Shown here one piece after another: positions 10,697 to 21,795 of a stretch of DNA of 64,000 bases. The stretch spans positions 36,745,030 to 36,809,029 of the forward strand of contig CM057841.1 of assembly GCA_030068075.1 (NCBI GenBank), given 5' to 3'. The translations under genes were made by a program, and so were the position numbers. Origin of the DNA: Paguma larvata. Its lineage: Eukaryota; Chordata; Mammalia; Carnivora; Viverridae. A model generated the notes under the pieces. The model worked only from the letters and a program-made list of their open reading frames with translations, ran no database searches and was not told the DNA's origin. Numbering within the stretch: the stretch's first letter is position 1; each line of letters begins with the position of its first letter.

Positions 10697-11075
10697 TTAG
10701 TCAAAGTTCTCTAGAGAAACAGAACTAAGAGGATGTGTATATACCTGTGTGTGTGTGTATGTGTGGGTGGGTGGGTGGGTGGTTGTAGGTGTGTGGATTT
10801 ATGTTAAGGAACTGGCTCACACAGTTACAGAGGTTGGCAAATCAAGAATCTGCAATTCAAGTCCAAAGGTCGTCTGTTGCTGCTTGTGGGAAGTCAGTCT
10901 TTATTTAATTAATGCTTTCAACTGATTAGACGAGGCCCATCACATTATGGAGATCAGTCTGCTTTATTCGAAGTTTGTCACCTCACGGTAACATTCAGAA
11001 TGTTTTACCACATGTCCAGGGCTACGTTCCAGCTGAACTGACACATAAATGTAACTATTCCACCTGTTCATTCAG
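10697..11075. mobile_element. Ancient interspersed repeat, family uncertain (L1M 3'-end-like)
   Basis: Opens with 'attagtcaaagttctctaga' and 'gaaacagaacta', continues with a GT/GGGT-rich block, then 'ggaactggctcacacagt', 'gcaattcaagtccaaaggt', 'ttcaactgattagacgaggc', 'tcacattatggagatcag' and 'aactgacacataaatgtaac'. This order is that of a very common mammalian repeat that I remember but cannot name with certainty. L1M 3' UTR is my best guess. Confidence 0.6.
10746..10795 (+). repeat. GT/GGGT simple repeat with G-quadruplex motif
   Basis: A (GT)n run passes into four consecutive GGGT units (GGG at 10765, 10769, 10773 and 10777), then ggtt. Four G3 runs with single-T loops are the classic parallel G-quadruplex arrangement. 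Confidence 0.9.
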
Positions 11076-11169
11076 AAACTTATTGTCATGTCTCCTCATC
11101 AGCGTCCTTCTCTGCCCAGAATTCTACTCCTTGGCAAGTGAGAGTCAACCTTACTAGATTTTGTTAACT

Positions 11170-12436
11170 GATGTCAGCAGGTTTTAAAATAGCTACTATG
11201 GAAAAAAAATTAAATTTGTACAAAATACATTTAATAGGAAGGAGGTAGGTTTTATTTTTAATCTTTGTAGGTTCTGGTCTGGCACTTTGATTTTCAGAGG
11301 TCTAAATTTACATCATATTGAATATATGAAAAAGCTTTAAAATGGCAGTTTTTATAATAAATTAGAATTTTTATAGTTGGCTTTTCTAATAATTTGGTCA
11401 TGAGTAACTTATTTAGTTTAAAATCAAATATTCTTTTTCAGCAAATATAGCCTACGTAACAGCTATTGCAAAGTCAGAAAACTTAACCTACAACATGTTT
11501 TCAATACAATGAGTATTCTTGATAGCTAATTTAACAGTTTATTTATTTAAAAATTAGTGAGTTCTCTTAGTGTAACCTTTTTAGGCACTTAAATATTTAT
11601 TACTTTTTATTAGTGATTTTGCCTTTTTTTATGTTACTTAACCTCTTTTGCTTAATATCTATATTTGAAAATTGAGGATATTAGTGAAAGTCCCTTAGGA
11701 AGGTCATGGGGGATAGTCTTGGGGGAAAAAAATAGTACAAGACTCTGAACCAAAAAATGTTGTGTTTTTATTTCTTCAAAACAGGATGTATTTCTCCTTG
11801 CAGAGAACTAAGGAGATCAAAATATCTGTCTAGGTATTTGAAGTTCTTCTGGGTGGCAGGCATGTTGATGGCCATGATCAGTGGGAAAACTCGACTATTT
11901 TTCTCTCAATTTGAAGAAATTATCTATCATGTTTTCTGTTACTTCCCCTAACCATAGGCCCTGAATGAATGAAACTCTTCACTTGTCTAGAAATTGAGAC
12001 CAGGGATATTATTTACCTTTATGACTACTTCCTCCTTTAATTCTAAAATAGGCTTCAAATTTATTATTGACAGTAGTTTGGACTATAGTCTGTAGAGAGT
12101 TTAAATCTGTTCATATGAGATAGAAGCACAGCAATCACCCTCTGATCCCAAGAGTGATCTTAGAAAGCACTTAAGATTAAAGATGAGACTCAAATGACTC
12201 TAATTTTTTTCTCAATAGCTGTGATAGGTATTTGCCCCTCAAATTTGGTAGCATCCTTTCCTAGAAAAGACACCTATTTAGAAAATATTCCAACCCCAAA
12301 ACTCACTTTCTAGACTTAATTTTGGTGAAAGACCACAGATTAAAGTTACATTATTGCCAATCTTATTCTACCTTGTAACAAAAGAATCACTTGACAAGGT
12401 AACTCTAGAATTCATTGCTTCTATTGCTCTGCCTAA
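11170..12436. other. Non-coding sequence, nothing recognised
   Basis: AT-rich DNA, about 1.3 kb. No recognised repeat. The 64-codon open frame at 11757-11951 has no recognisable protein features. Confidence 0.45.
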
Positions 12437-12449
12437 CTCAAGAGTTTAA
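12437..12449 (+). repeat. Target-site duplication, left copy (ctcaagagtttaa)
   Basis: Exact 13-bp direct repeat with 12662-12674, flanking the CAN-SINE. Confidence 0.95.
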
Positions 12450-12661
12450 ATTTTTTTTTAATGTTTATTTATTTTTGAGACAGAGAGAGACAGAGCATGA
12501 GTGGAGGAGGGGCAGAGAGAGAGGGAGACGCAGAATGTGAAGCAGGCTCCAGGCTCTGAGCCGTCAGCACAGAACCCAACGCGGGGCTCGAACTCACAGA
12601 CCGCGAGATCATGACCTGAGCCGAAGTCAGACGCTCAACCGACTGAGCCACCCAGGCACCC
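12450..12661 (-). mobile_element. CAN-SINE, young-looking full-length copy
   Basis: Complete minus-strand element: T9 tract, tttatttatttttgag, GA-rich block, 'gcaggctccaggctctgagc', tRNA-like head with retained CpG sites (gacgctcaaccgactgagcc) and the closing 'cacccaggcacccc'. The exact 13-bp target duplication and retained CpGs suggest a recent insertion. The minus-strand open frame at 12469-12666 is only the SINE body. Confidence 0.96.
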
Positions 12662-12950
12662 CTCAAGAGTTTAATATGATCACTCCCAACACTTTTAGCA
12701 AAATGAACTCATGTTGGAAGTTGTAGGAATCAGAAGGTGTCCAAGAGCTACGGATATCCTCAAAGTATCACAGAATAGAATTGAGGTAATTAATATTTCA
12801 GTGCTCTCTGGGATTTTAACTTTTAAGGGATGTGAAGAAATGAAACCACTATGGAAAACAATGTGCATAAATCTAATACATTTTACGTGTAAAAATGATC
12901 TAAACACTTAATGGGAATATAATGAGGTAAATGAGATTGGTTTCTGTTTG

Positions 12951-13414
12951 TGGTAGGTAGAATGCTGTCCCTCCAAAGATGCCCATGTCATCATCCCCAG
13001 AACCCATTAATATATTATCTTGCATAGAAAAAGAAACTTTATTCTTTGAAGACATGATTATATCAAGAATCTTGACGTGGAAAGATTATCTATGATTGCA
13101 CTAGTTGGCCTAATGTCATTACGGAGGGCTTTTTAAGAGGGTCACAATCAGATAGTTGAGGATGCTACACAGTTGGCTTTGAATAGGGAGGAAAAGAACA
13201 TAAACCAAGGAATTGAGGTCAACTTTAGAAAAGACAAAGGCAAGGAAATCATTCTCCCTTAGAGCTTCCAGAATGAAAGCAGTCCTACTAACACCTTGAT
13301 TTTAGCCCAGTGAGATTTCTGACCTACAGAACTTTCAGATAATAGATTCATGTTGTTCTAAGCCAGGAAGTTTATGTTAACTTATTGTATCAGCAAGAGT
13401 AAATAAATATATCA
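12951..13414 (+). mobile_element. MLT1-type solo LTR (ERVL-MaLR)
   Basis: Non-coding LTR of the old ERVL-MaLR group. It starts 'tggtaggtagaatgctgtcc' and contains 'ccaaagatgcccatgtcatc', 'gggctttttaagagggtcac', 'acaccttgattttagcccag' and 'ttctaagccaggaagtttat', in the order of the MLT1 consensus. It ends near 13414 (…atatca). No internal viral coding sequence is attached. Confidence 0.8.
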
Positions 13415-14771
13415 ACCAAGAAAAATTTCAGAGAAACTGGTGCTTCTCTGAACATAAACATGAGATTCCAAAGACAGACCAGCAAAACGAAGTATCTGTA
13501 TGTCGTCTTGAACTAAGGAGAAAGGCATAGGGGTCTCAGACTTTAGAGAGAAAAAAAGCAATTCACAAGAAGATGAAAAAGAGTAAATTTTTGGTAAACT
13601 GTTTGTTGGTCTATAACAGAAACAATGGGGCTTAAGAGGAATTTTAACAGATTCTGCTTAATTCCTTCCTGTCTACAATACATAGTTCATGTTATACTGT
13701 AGTGACCTGTGGTGATATCTATCTTTCTGGAGCAGTTCCTATATCTAAATTCTTTTAGGCACTTAAGGGGAAAGTCAGTTTCTTCCTGAGTCTTTTGAGC
13801 TTGATTAGTTTCAGCTTGAAATAATCTGTCTGAAAAGTGGCATATCTAGGGGCAACTCATTCTGAATCCCAACACTGGCATTTAGGGTAAGTTTTCTATA
13901 GGAAGAATGTAGAGAAACATAATTACTGCAATCGAAGAAGGATATGTTTAATAAATCTCAAACAGTATAGTATAAAAGATGAAGGAGACAGAGGGGATTT
14001 GTAGTATAAAGTCAGTCTGGTATTCAGCATTTTTCACTTGCATTTATTCAGTGGAAAGCCAATGAACACTGGGGTGTATACCCTCCCCCACCCACACCCA
14101 CACATTCACACAGAGACATTCACATACACAAACATGTGCAAATTGCTGCATAATCTATATAATGTCTTAGTGAGTGAGCGGTCACTGATCTTCCTTGTTA
14201 CCGCCATGCCATGCAGCAGTTATGGTTATTTTTGTATTGCTGTTGTTATCATTTCCATTATTATTCTGCAAACGAGCCCTTTTAGGCACTAATGAGAGGT
14301 GCCTGAAAATGGTGAACCAAGTTCTAACAATTGCTTTCAATATTCTGGGGCCATATGGGAAGGAAACAGGTCAAAGTCAAAATATTTTATGTGTATAACA
14401 TTGTTAAGTTTTTTTTTCCCCTGCCTTATGTTCCTCAAGAATAGACCGATGCTTCCACATAGTCGCTCAGATGCTTGTTTTATACATTAACAGATACAAT
14501 GTGTTCATACCACCTAGGAGGTAAGAAGAAAATGAAGAAGAAAGAGGGAAAGAAATAAAATGCTAATATTCATTAAATGCATATCAATGCAATGACTTAT
14601 ACTGTGTTTATTTCTCAAGAAAATACATTTTTGATAAAATTCAGTTTTCTATTTCGCTAGTAAACTTTCTATTCTGAAGAAATGACAGAGTTGCTCATCA
14701 GGGAAATGTTCGTGTCTGTTTACAAATAGATGTTTAATTTTATGGCTGAAACTTCATCCTAGTAAGCAAAA
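13415..14771. other. Non-coding sequence, nothing recognised
   Basis: No repeat family recognised. The overlapping open frames at 14038-14490 lie in different frames of the same strand, including a CA-rich stretch, and look fortuitous. Confidence 0.4.
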
Positions 14772-14796
14772 GAAAAACAAAACAAAACAAAACAAA
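14772..14796 (+). repeat. (AAAAC)n simple repeat
   Basis: Four to five units of AAAAC. Confidence 0.85.
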
Positions 14797-15689
14797 AACT
14801 TGCAGACTTTTCTGTGAAATGAGTTGATTCTGGGTCACTACAACTTTCTTATCCCTACCATATGTCGATCTACAGAAAAAAAAATTTCAAAATAAACTGA
14901 AATTATTTTCCATTGACAAAACTAAAATGACACATTTTAAAGTATGAATTCATAATTCTGTTGCAAACAACAACAAAGATAAACATTCCAAATTACTAGG
15001 GTTCTCAACAATTTAACATCATGGTTGAGTTAGCACTCTAAACTTTCCAAAAGAATGACTGACAAATTTTGCCCAGGCTAGTGGAAATGTTTTGCTTTTC
15101 ATTTTGTATGGGGATTGAAAAGGAACTGAGAATTAGCTAAAATGACCGAAAATAGACAGAATTAAGAGGAGACAACTTCAAATCTGCCTAAGCCTAATAC
15201 ATGGCACAAGAGCAGGGGGAGTTCTAATTCTATTAAACACAGTGTCTTCAGTGCGAAAATTGAACAGGTCAAGGCTCGTCGGATAGGATTAAGTGAAAGA
15301 AGATGGCTAATGGCATGTCACGGAGATCGAGGATGTGGCCCACCTCTGTCCACGTGTAGGCACGACTTCCCATAACTATGGACAGATGTGTAAATCACAG
15401 AAAACTGGAAGAGTCAACTGGCAAGAGGAAGGATGGAGAAATGGGTTCCTTTGAATTGTCGATACACTGCCACTCTGTGAGATTTTTCAGTTTATAGCAA
15501 AGACTATAAAACAAAAGAGTCTAACACCCTATTTTCATAAATGATTGTATTACAATGCTTCATTATGAAAATGGATTATATATTGACCTGTACTTTGTTT
15601 TCAGTTATTGAAGTTAATGCAGTTGGCACATGGAAATACTAGATATTAACATATAGGTCCTAGTTAGTCATTAACTGTTTAAAAGATAC
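14797..15689. other. Non-coding sequence, nothing recognised
   Basis: AT-rich stretch without recognised features. Confidence 0.4.
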
Positions 15690-15880
15690 TATTATTAAAA
15701 GATTAATATTAGCCTCCATTATTGCTTTTCATTTTATTGTATTATATATCCTTGTAATAACTTTTAAGGATGGCGACAGTGCTCCTTCAGATGCGAAGAC
15801 TGAATTTCAGGGAGCCTGTCGCTTGCTGATGTTAATGCTACTAAAATCATAGAGTTGAAATTCCAATCTCAGTTTATTTT
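15690..15880 (-). mobile_element. MIR SINE, degraded
   Basis: Reverse-complement MIR outline: 'ccttgtaataacttttaagg' for the cctcacaacaaccc part, then 'gcgaagactgaatttcaggg' for gaggaaactgaggcacagag, then 'agagttgaaattccaatctc'. Weak. Confidence 0.4.
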
Positions 15881-15917
15881 ATCTGAGACCTTAGGGTTTT
15901 TAACAACTAAGTGTAAA

Positions 15918-16006
15918 TACACATACACACAAACAGCCTATCCTGTATATGTACGTACGCATATATGTACATGTATATCTATCTACCTGTCTATACATAC
16001 ACCGTT
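15918..16006. repeat. Alternating purine-pyrimidine low-complexity tract
   Basis: Runs of CA, TA, GTAC and TATC units, e.g. 'acacatacacacaaac' and 'gtatatgtacgtacgcatat'. Possible Z-DNA-prone or unstable simple sequence. Confidence 0.7.
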
Positions 16007-16652
16007 GGTTCGAATTGTTCTTATATATCTTTAGAATTGCCCCTCACCAGAGTCATTTGAGGAAGTGATAGGCACTATTCTTCAGGTGAGAATAGAGTGG
16101 CCTTGGGTGAAGAGAGCACTCAGGTAACAGGAAGAAGCAGAAAGAATGAAAATCGCTTAAGTTTATTTCTGCCATGAGAAGGTAAAAAGAACCAAGGTTA
16201 CAATTTAGAGCCCCATGTATCTTTCAAAGCATTCTAAGAGGCACATTAAAGCCAAAGTGAGAAATTGATAAGGTATCTTACTGAAGTAGTCAGAATTTCC
16301 AGATTGAGGAGAATAAGCCAATAAACCAATCTTTAGTTCTTTGGAGATGCCAAAATCTCATCCTTTGCCACTGAAACAACCCATTCTTTTTAAATACCAG
16401 GCAGTTTTCCTAAATGTGGCAGTAATTTTTTTTTCATGTAAGTACTGTGTAAGTGTGGTTAGGTCTATTAATATATGTCAGGATACCTATCTCTGTAATA
16501 TAAATGCATAAATTCTCTCTAATGTAGAGACTTTCTCCTGAATGGAGTGATGAGGCAAAAAGACATTGAAATTCTGCAAGTGATAGCTTTGGGTTCAAAG
16601 CCTAATTCTTAATGAGTTTTACTTTACTCTTTTTATTATGAAAATGAAAATG
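16007..16652. other. Non-coding sequence, nothing recognised
   Basis: No recognised repeat or gene. Confidence 0.4.
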
Positions 16653-16840
16653 GTGGAGCTCCTGGGTTGTTCAGTCAGTTAAGCCTTCAACTCTTGGTTT
16701 AGGCTTAGGTCATGATCTCACGGTTTGTGAGTTCAAGCCCTGCATTAAGGTCTCTGCTGTCAACGAAGAACCAGGCTTCAGATCCTGTCCCCCTCTCTCT
16801 CTGCCCCTCCCCCCTCTCAAAAATAAACATTAAAAATATG
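16653..16840 (+). mobile_element. CAN-SINE, older shortened copy
   Basis: Plus-strand element: 'tggagctcctgggttgttca', 'gtcatgatctcacggtttgt', 'gagttcaagccctgcatt', CT-rich block and tail 'aaaaataaacattaaaaa'. It is more diverged than other copies and has lost part of the gctctgtgctgacagc section. Possible short target duplication aaaatgg/aaatatgg. Confidence 0.9.
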
Positions 16841-17239
16841 GTATTACATAGCACCTGGGATTCTTGTGGAAAAATAAAGCACTGAAGTATGCATAAAGTC
16901 TCACAATAATAACAGGTCTTATTAGGGCCTCAAAGTTTCTTTTTTCTCATCATCCCCAGTCTTGTTCATATCATATAGGGGTTTCAGGTGATATGTGGAA
17001 AGATATACTTCTTGTTCCAGGGTAGGAGCATGTAGCAGATGATAATTTAAAGTCATCCAAAGGTGAATGAAATAATAATACGTTTAATATGTGCTGTCTG
17101 CAATACATACATTAAATTACCTCCAGCTTCTATTGTGAGTTGAATTATTATGCAACAGCATCTATCTCTGTGCCTGAAACATCTTGGACAGGCCATATTT
17201 TTAAATTAAATCTACATCTGAACTTTTGACCACATGCAG
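16841..17239. other. Non-coding sequence, nothing recognised
   Basis: No recognised repeat or gene. Confidence 0.4.
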
Positions 17240-17345
17240 TGCCTGGGTATGTACCAGCTTCTATCTATAGACCCAGAGACAAATAAAATATGGTTCTTAT
17301 TTTTGAGAACTTCAGAATACGGAGACAGAGATATGTGAGACTCAG
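17240..17345 (-). mobile_element. L2 LINE 3' end fragment
   Basis: 'agacccagagacaaataaaa' and 'tatggttcttatttttgaga' resemble the reverse complement of the L2 3' end (gggatacagcagtgaacaaaac...tccctgccctcatggagctt). Weak. Confidence 0.35.
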
Positions 17346-17469
17346 TATGATGGTTAAATATATTATTTTAAATATTAAAATAGAGCATCAAGTTCTTTGT
17401 GAATCAAACTTATCCTTTGATAATGTTGGGTAGACCATTTTATCTCTCAAAATCCTATGTTGCTCACAA

Positions 17470-17890
17470 GTTTACTCAGAGTTAAAGTAAAAATTCTGAC
17501 AAGGCCATATGTAATTGTTTTTCTGTATAACTTTATGACTCCCGTCTCTTACTCTTTCCTTCTACTTACTCTAATCCAGCTTTTTTCTGTTCCTCAAACA
17601 TGGCACATGTTCTCCTGCCTGAGATTTTTTGCTTCCCTGCCTATACCACTCTTTCTTAGCTATCCATTTGTTTTACCCCTTCAGCTCCTTGAAATCTGTG
17701 TTTACATATCACCTTCTCAGTGAGGTCATCTTATTGAATATACTATTGAAAACTCCTACCTATCCAATCCCCTTTTCTTTCTTTCTCACTAGAACACTAG
17801 ATTCAAAGGATAGGAATCTTTGTTTTATTTATTAAAGTACTCTAAGCACATATAATGGCACCTGGTATAAAGTTGACATTTTGAGCAACC
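17470..17890 (+). mobile_element. L2 LINE fragment, 3' part
   Basis: Follows the sense L2 3' region in order: 'gttcctcaaacatggcacat', 'tctcctgcctgag', 'tatcaccttctcagtgaggtc', 'cactagaacactagattcaa' and 'cacctggtataaagttgac'. The two open frames at 17457-17835 are fragments of this L2 and not genes. Confidence 0.7.
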
Positions 17891-18192
17891 ACTTTGTGAA
17901 AATTATATATATCTTCATAGGGAGGATTAAAATTAATCAGGCTCTTGTGAATGGAAGATTAGCCAGTTGCAGAAAGTTATACTCTCAGGTAGAAAAAATA
18001 ATGTGGACATACAATGTCTTTTGGATATTAGTACATACAAAGTTAAAGCAAGATCATACTAGAAGCTCAATTCATTGTCTTCTACATCGACTTTGGGAGA
18101 TACAGTTTTAGCTTCAGACATTTCTTTAAGGTTTTAAGCAGAAGAAGTTACATCGGATCCATCTTAAGTGACAGTCTTTGTGACATTGGTAG
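17891..18192. other. Non-coding sequence, nothing recognised
   Basis: No recognised repeat. See the adjacent coding-like stretch. Confidence 0.4.
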
Positions 18193-18342
18193 AATGATGG
18201 CGCTTTAGAAGACAATGATGATTCAAACTGGATTAATGTCAGTGAAAATGAAGAGAAGTTAGCAGAATTAAATAAGATTTTTGATAAAGGCTCAACAGAA
18301 TTTGGCAATTTAATGGATACAGGAACCAAAGGAAAGAAATGA
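18193..18342 (+). other. Unexplained coding-like stretch, possible retropseudogene scrap
   Basis: From 18193 to the stop at 18340-18342 the plus strand reads 49 codons without a stop. The composition is acidic, hydrophilic and protein-like (includes SNWINVSENEEKLAELNKIF). An in-frame stop sits just upstream at 18190-18192 and there is no start codon in frame. I do not recognise the protein. It could be a fragment of a processed pseudogene or transposon protein, or simply chance: 49 open codons are not rare. Confidence 0.25.
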
Positions 18343-19794
18343 ATTGAGAAATTGGAAAATTTTATTGGCTAAAGACCTGGCTATCCAGTAATATGATTGG
18401 GGGACATAGAGAATATAACATGAGGATAGTAGATAATGGGTTCAATTTTACACACAGAGCAAGTAAAGCATACAGCAGAGGAATTGAAACGTCAATTTGC
18501 ATAAAATTCTGAAGCTCAAGGGAAAGAGAATTTAGAGAGACAATTAAAATTAATTTATATATACATAGCAGATAGAGTCATGGGCATGGATGCAATCAAT
18601 GACTAAATATGGAATTGAGGAAATGATCAGGAGACATCTCTGGAGAATAATAAACATTCATGAATAGACCATGCATAGGTATTATGGCACGTCCATATAA
18701 AAGGAAGGAATGCATTATGATCATTTTTAAGGTAAGTCTTCACAGAGGAGGGCTCAGAGGACTCAGAAAAGAAAGGGATTTTACTCAAAGAGCCTTTTAG
18801 GCAAAGCCATATCGTCTTGCTTATAAATATAATAACTTAGGGGTACTTTACTGTAGCCAATACACAAGGTCATGGGTCTGGAGACAGACATAAAGACAAA
18901 AAAGTTAGCCTGACTTATAAAACCCCTACACAGACTGGTTACTGTCCTAAAAGAAGTCTTTGCTTTCCATTTTATGTGTTGAGCTTATAACAAACTTTAA
19001 AATAAGAGTGAAATAGTAATAATGTTAGTATTTGTGTTTTGAAAAGATAAGGCAGTACGTTTAAGATTGATGCCCTGAGAGGAGAGTCAGGGAGTCAAAT
19101 TAAGAGAGATAATAATAGTTATCTCTGGCAGTGAGATGGAAGGAGAAGAGAATGTATTTGAGGAATGTTGGAATGAATGGGCACTACTCATAGAACTGAA
19201 AACATGAATTATTATGATAGGTAGAGGAAGGAAGAATTGGAAATAGCTACAGCTTAGCCCAGTGTTTGAATAAATAGACTATATATTAATGCCAGGAAAA
19301 ATTAAATTTTTATTTTATTTCATTTTTAAAATAAAGCTGCAAAAAGTTTGGATTAAACAGATACTTAGAGTTGTGAATTCGCAGTTTCCATTAGCTGGTA
19401 TGAACTTGGGCAAGTCATAGGAATCAGGCAACGTTAAACTTAGTATTCTGACTTAGAGCATTAATGACATACTGCGTCTTTATTAATAAGATATGTGCAC
19501 TGTAACTTTCATATTAATGAAATTCTTATGAAGTGATTTAAAAGAAACTGAAATTTGTATAGATTACTTTGGCTCTCATATCACCTTTCATGATGCAGGA
19601 AGTTTAAGTTATCAAATGTAAACACAAATTTGAATTATAAATTATCATCAAAATCTTTACTTTAGGCTGTGATGGAGGGTCTACTGTCGTACCAAATCTC
19701 TCACTTAGAATGACCTAAAATCGCGTTTGAAGGCATCAGAAAGCAAACCAAGATACAGGAGAAAAGGAGAGTGCATTGAGTTGAACCCAGTATT
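18343..19794. other. Non-coding sequence, nothing recognised
   Basis: AT-rich single-copy-looking DNA with no recognised family. Confidence 0.4.
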
Positions 19795-19805
19795 TGCCAC
19801 TATTT
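19795..19805 (+). repeat. Target-site duplication, left copy (tgccactattt)
   Basis: Exact 11-bp direct repeat with 20014-20024, flanking the CAN-SINE. Confidence 0.93.
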
Positions 19806-20013
19806 CTTTTTAATGTTTATTTCTTTTGGGGAAACAGAGCACAGGTGGGGGAGAAACAGAGAGAGAGAGGGAGACTCAGAATCTGAAGCAGGCTCCAGAC
19901 TCTGGAGCACTGCGCTGTCAGCACAGACTCCAACATGGGGCTTGAACCCACAAACCATATCATGACCTGAGCTGAAGCCGGACACCTAACTGATGGAGCC
20001 ACCCAGGTGCCCC
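19806..20013 (-). mobile_element. CAN-SINE, full length
   Basis: Minus-strand element from 'cttttta atgtttatttc' to 'cacccaggtgcccc'. It has a small insertion near 19900 ('tctggagcactgc') within the normal 'ggctctgagctgtcagc' section. Exact target duplication tgccactattt. Confidence 0.95.
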
Positions 20014-20192
20014 TGCCACTATTTTTACATGTTCTTTTTCTCTCTTAGTACATTATCTGATTCTCAGAGTGAGGCACAGAAATGGAAAGTTGTACCTCAG
20101 AGCTCATAGTGGTCTTCTACGGCTGGGAAAACAGCCCCAAAATAGGAATGGAGGATTCCAAGTCTTCTAGGTCTTGAGGAATAAAGATCCCT

Positions 20193-20211
20193 CAAACAAA
20201 CAAACAAACAG
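20193..20211 (+). repeat. (CAAA)n simple repeat
   Basis: Four to five CAAA units. Confidence 0.85.
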
Positions 20212-20266
20212 CCAACCTGTTTGTTGTTCAGTTTGATCACAATACCAAGTTAGAATTCAAGGAATA

Positions 20267-20277
20267 AGAAGTGAAAA
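20267..20277 (+). repeat. Target-site duplication, left copy (agaagtgaaaa)
   Basis: Exact 11-bp direct repeat with 20485-20495, flanking the CAN-SINE. Confidence 0.93.
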
Positions 20278-20484
20278 AAAATTTTTTGATGATTATTTAT
20301 TTTTGAGAGATAGAGCACGAGTAGGGGAGGGGCAGAGTCAGAGAGGGAGGCACAGAATCTAAAACAGGCTCCAGGCTCTGAGTTGTCAGCACAGAGCTCG
20401 AAGCAGGGCTCGAACTCAGGAACAGTGAGATCATGACATGAGCTGAAGTCAGACGCTTCACCAACTGAGCCACCCAGGCGCCCC
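20278..20484 (-). mobile_element. CAN-SINE, full length
   Basis: Minus-strand element: 'gatgattatttatttttgag', GA-rich block, 'ggctccaggctctgagttgt', tRNA-like head and closing 'cacccaggcgcccc'. Lies only about 260 bp from the preceding SINE, same strand, but has its own target duplication, so it is an independent insertion. Confidence 0.95.
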
Positions 20485-20495
20485 AGAAGTGAAAA

Positions 20496-21087
20496 TTTTT
20501 GTAGAAAACTAAGGCTTAGAAGTTAAAAAGCCTAGCAGAGTGTTGGGAACCTCACAATGCTGAGGAAGGAAAACAAATTCTAGGATCTGCTGGGGACCAC
20601 AAGCCCTGGTAAACACATGAGGCTTTCACCTTAAATCCTAGAATAGCCCAATTCTAGGAGTTAAGGCATACGAGAAGTGTAACAGCCTAAAACTCCGCCT
20701 CGAATTAATTTAACTGTTAATTGGATCAAGACAATCAGACAATGCTCCAATAATCTACCAGACTGACTAACAAAGCTCAATCATCTCAGAGGGAAGACAG
20801 CACCATTTATACTCTGCGCTTTTATATGTACATTGTGACATTTGATCAAAGATTACCCAGCAGAGAATTACGCTCTCTCTTACGATATAGAAAGTTGCAA
20901 GAGAGTTGCTCCTATCTTAACAATTCCAGTATTCTGGATAACCCACAAATTCATGTTTGTAAATCCCAACAGAAAACTAAGAATGTGAAGAAATCTGATT
21001 AACTAAAATGGAGAGAGTGTTGAGTCCATCTTAGGAGAGAAGAAACCCATGGCTGCTGTTACCCTTAGCGGAGAAGTGAAAAAGGAG
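20496..21087. other. Non-coding sequence, nothing recognised
   Basis: No recognised repeat or gene. Confidence 0.4.
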
Positions 21088-21176
21088 AAAAAAAACCAAA
21101 AAAACAAAAAAACAAAAAAAAAAAACCCTTACAGATGTGAGTTAAAAAAATAAAAAATAAAATAAACACCTTAAAT
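21088..21176 (+). repeat. A-rich low-complexity tract
   Basis: Poly-A with interspersed C and T ('aaaaaaacaaaaaaacaaaa'), then 'aaaaaaataaaaaataaaat'. It could be the tail of an unrecognised retrocopy, but no body is identified. Confidence 0.8.
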
Positions 21177-21795
21177 TTTAATGATTTTTTAAAGTTCAAG
21201 GGTGAACTGACATGGCAATTTAGAATCCCTGAGAGCCACAGACAGGAAAGACAATCCGGCCTCATCTGACAAATCTTTTCACCAAGTGCCTTCAGGAAAG
21301 AACAGGAGCAGGAAAAGTATTCAGTGCCAGGTCTAGAGAATCAGGGGTGGGAGCTTCTTGCAGGTAGCTCTGCCCTCATATTTCTGCCTTAACATCTGTA
21401 CTTGAGCAGGTTTATTTTTCAGTTCTCAAGCCCCCTTACCATTACAGGAAGCCTCTGCCTCAATAGTGTAAGTGCTTGTTTCTTTCTCTTCTCTGACTCC
21501 GTTGATACTCCTCAGTAAGCACTGAGGAGATGCCGGTGGCTGTGACAAACCGTTCAGACTCTCAGAATCTAAAGTCTGCCAAAGGAGTGCTCATGACTCC
21601 ACCCTCCATCTGAAAACCATAGTGCACTGACCCTAAATAATGCAAAACAAAGCTCAAACGCAGAGCAACAGATTGACCAGTCCTCCACACAAGCAGCCTG
21701 ACTAAAGAAGAGATGTGTTCCTTTCTGTCTATAAATCTTATTTTCACAAAAATAACTGTTATTTAACCCAGTGTCCAGCATCCATCTACAACTAC
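21177..21795. other. Non-coding sequence, nothing recognised
   Basis: No family recognised. The two overlapping minus-strand frames at 21562-21781 give no familiar protein. Confidence 0.4.

Noticed and set aside
12951..13414. Possible provirus linked to the MLT1 LTRs at 12951, 57501 and 59078
   Set aside because: The LTRs are solo, far apart or adjacent without internal sequence, and of an ancient non-coding type. No viral gene is visible.
21088..21176. Poly-A tract as the tail of a second processed pseudogene
   Set aside because: No upstream mRNA-like body could be recognised, so it is listed only as low complexity.
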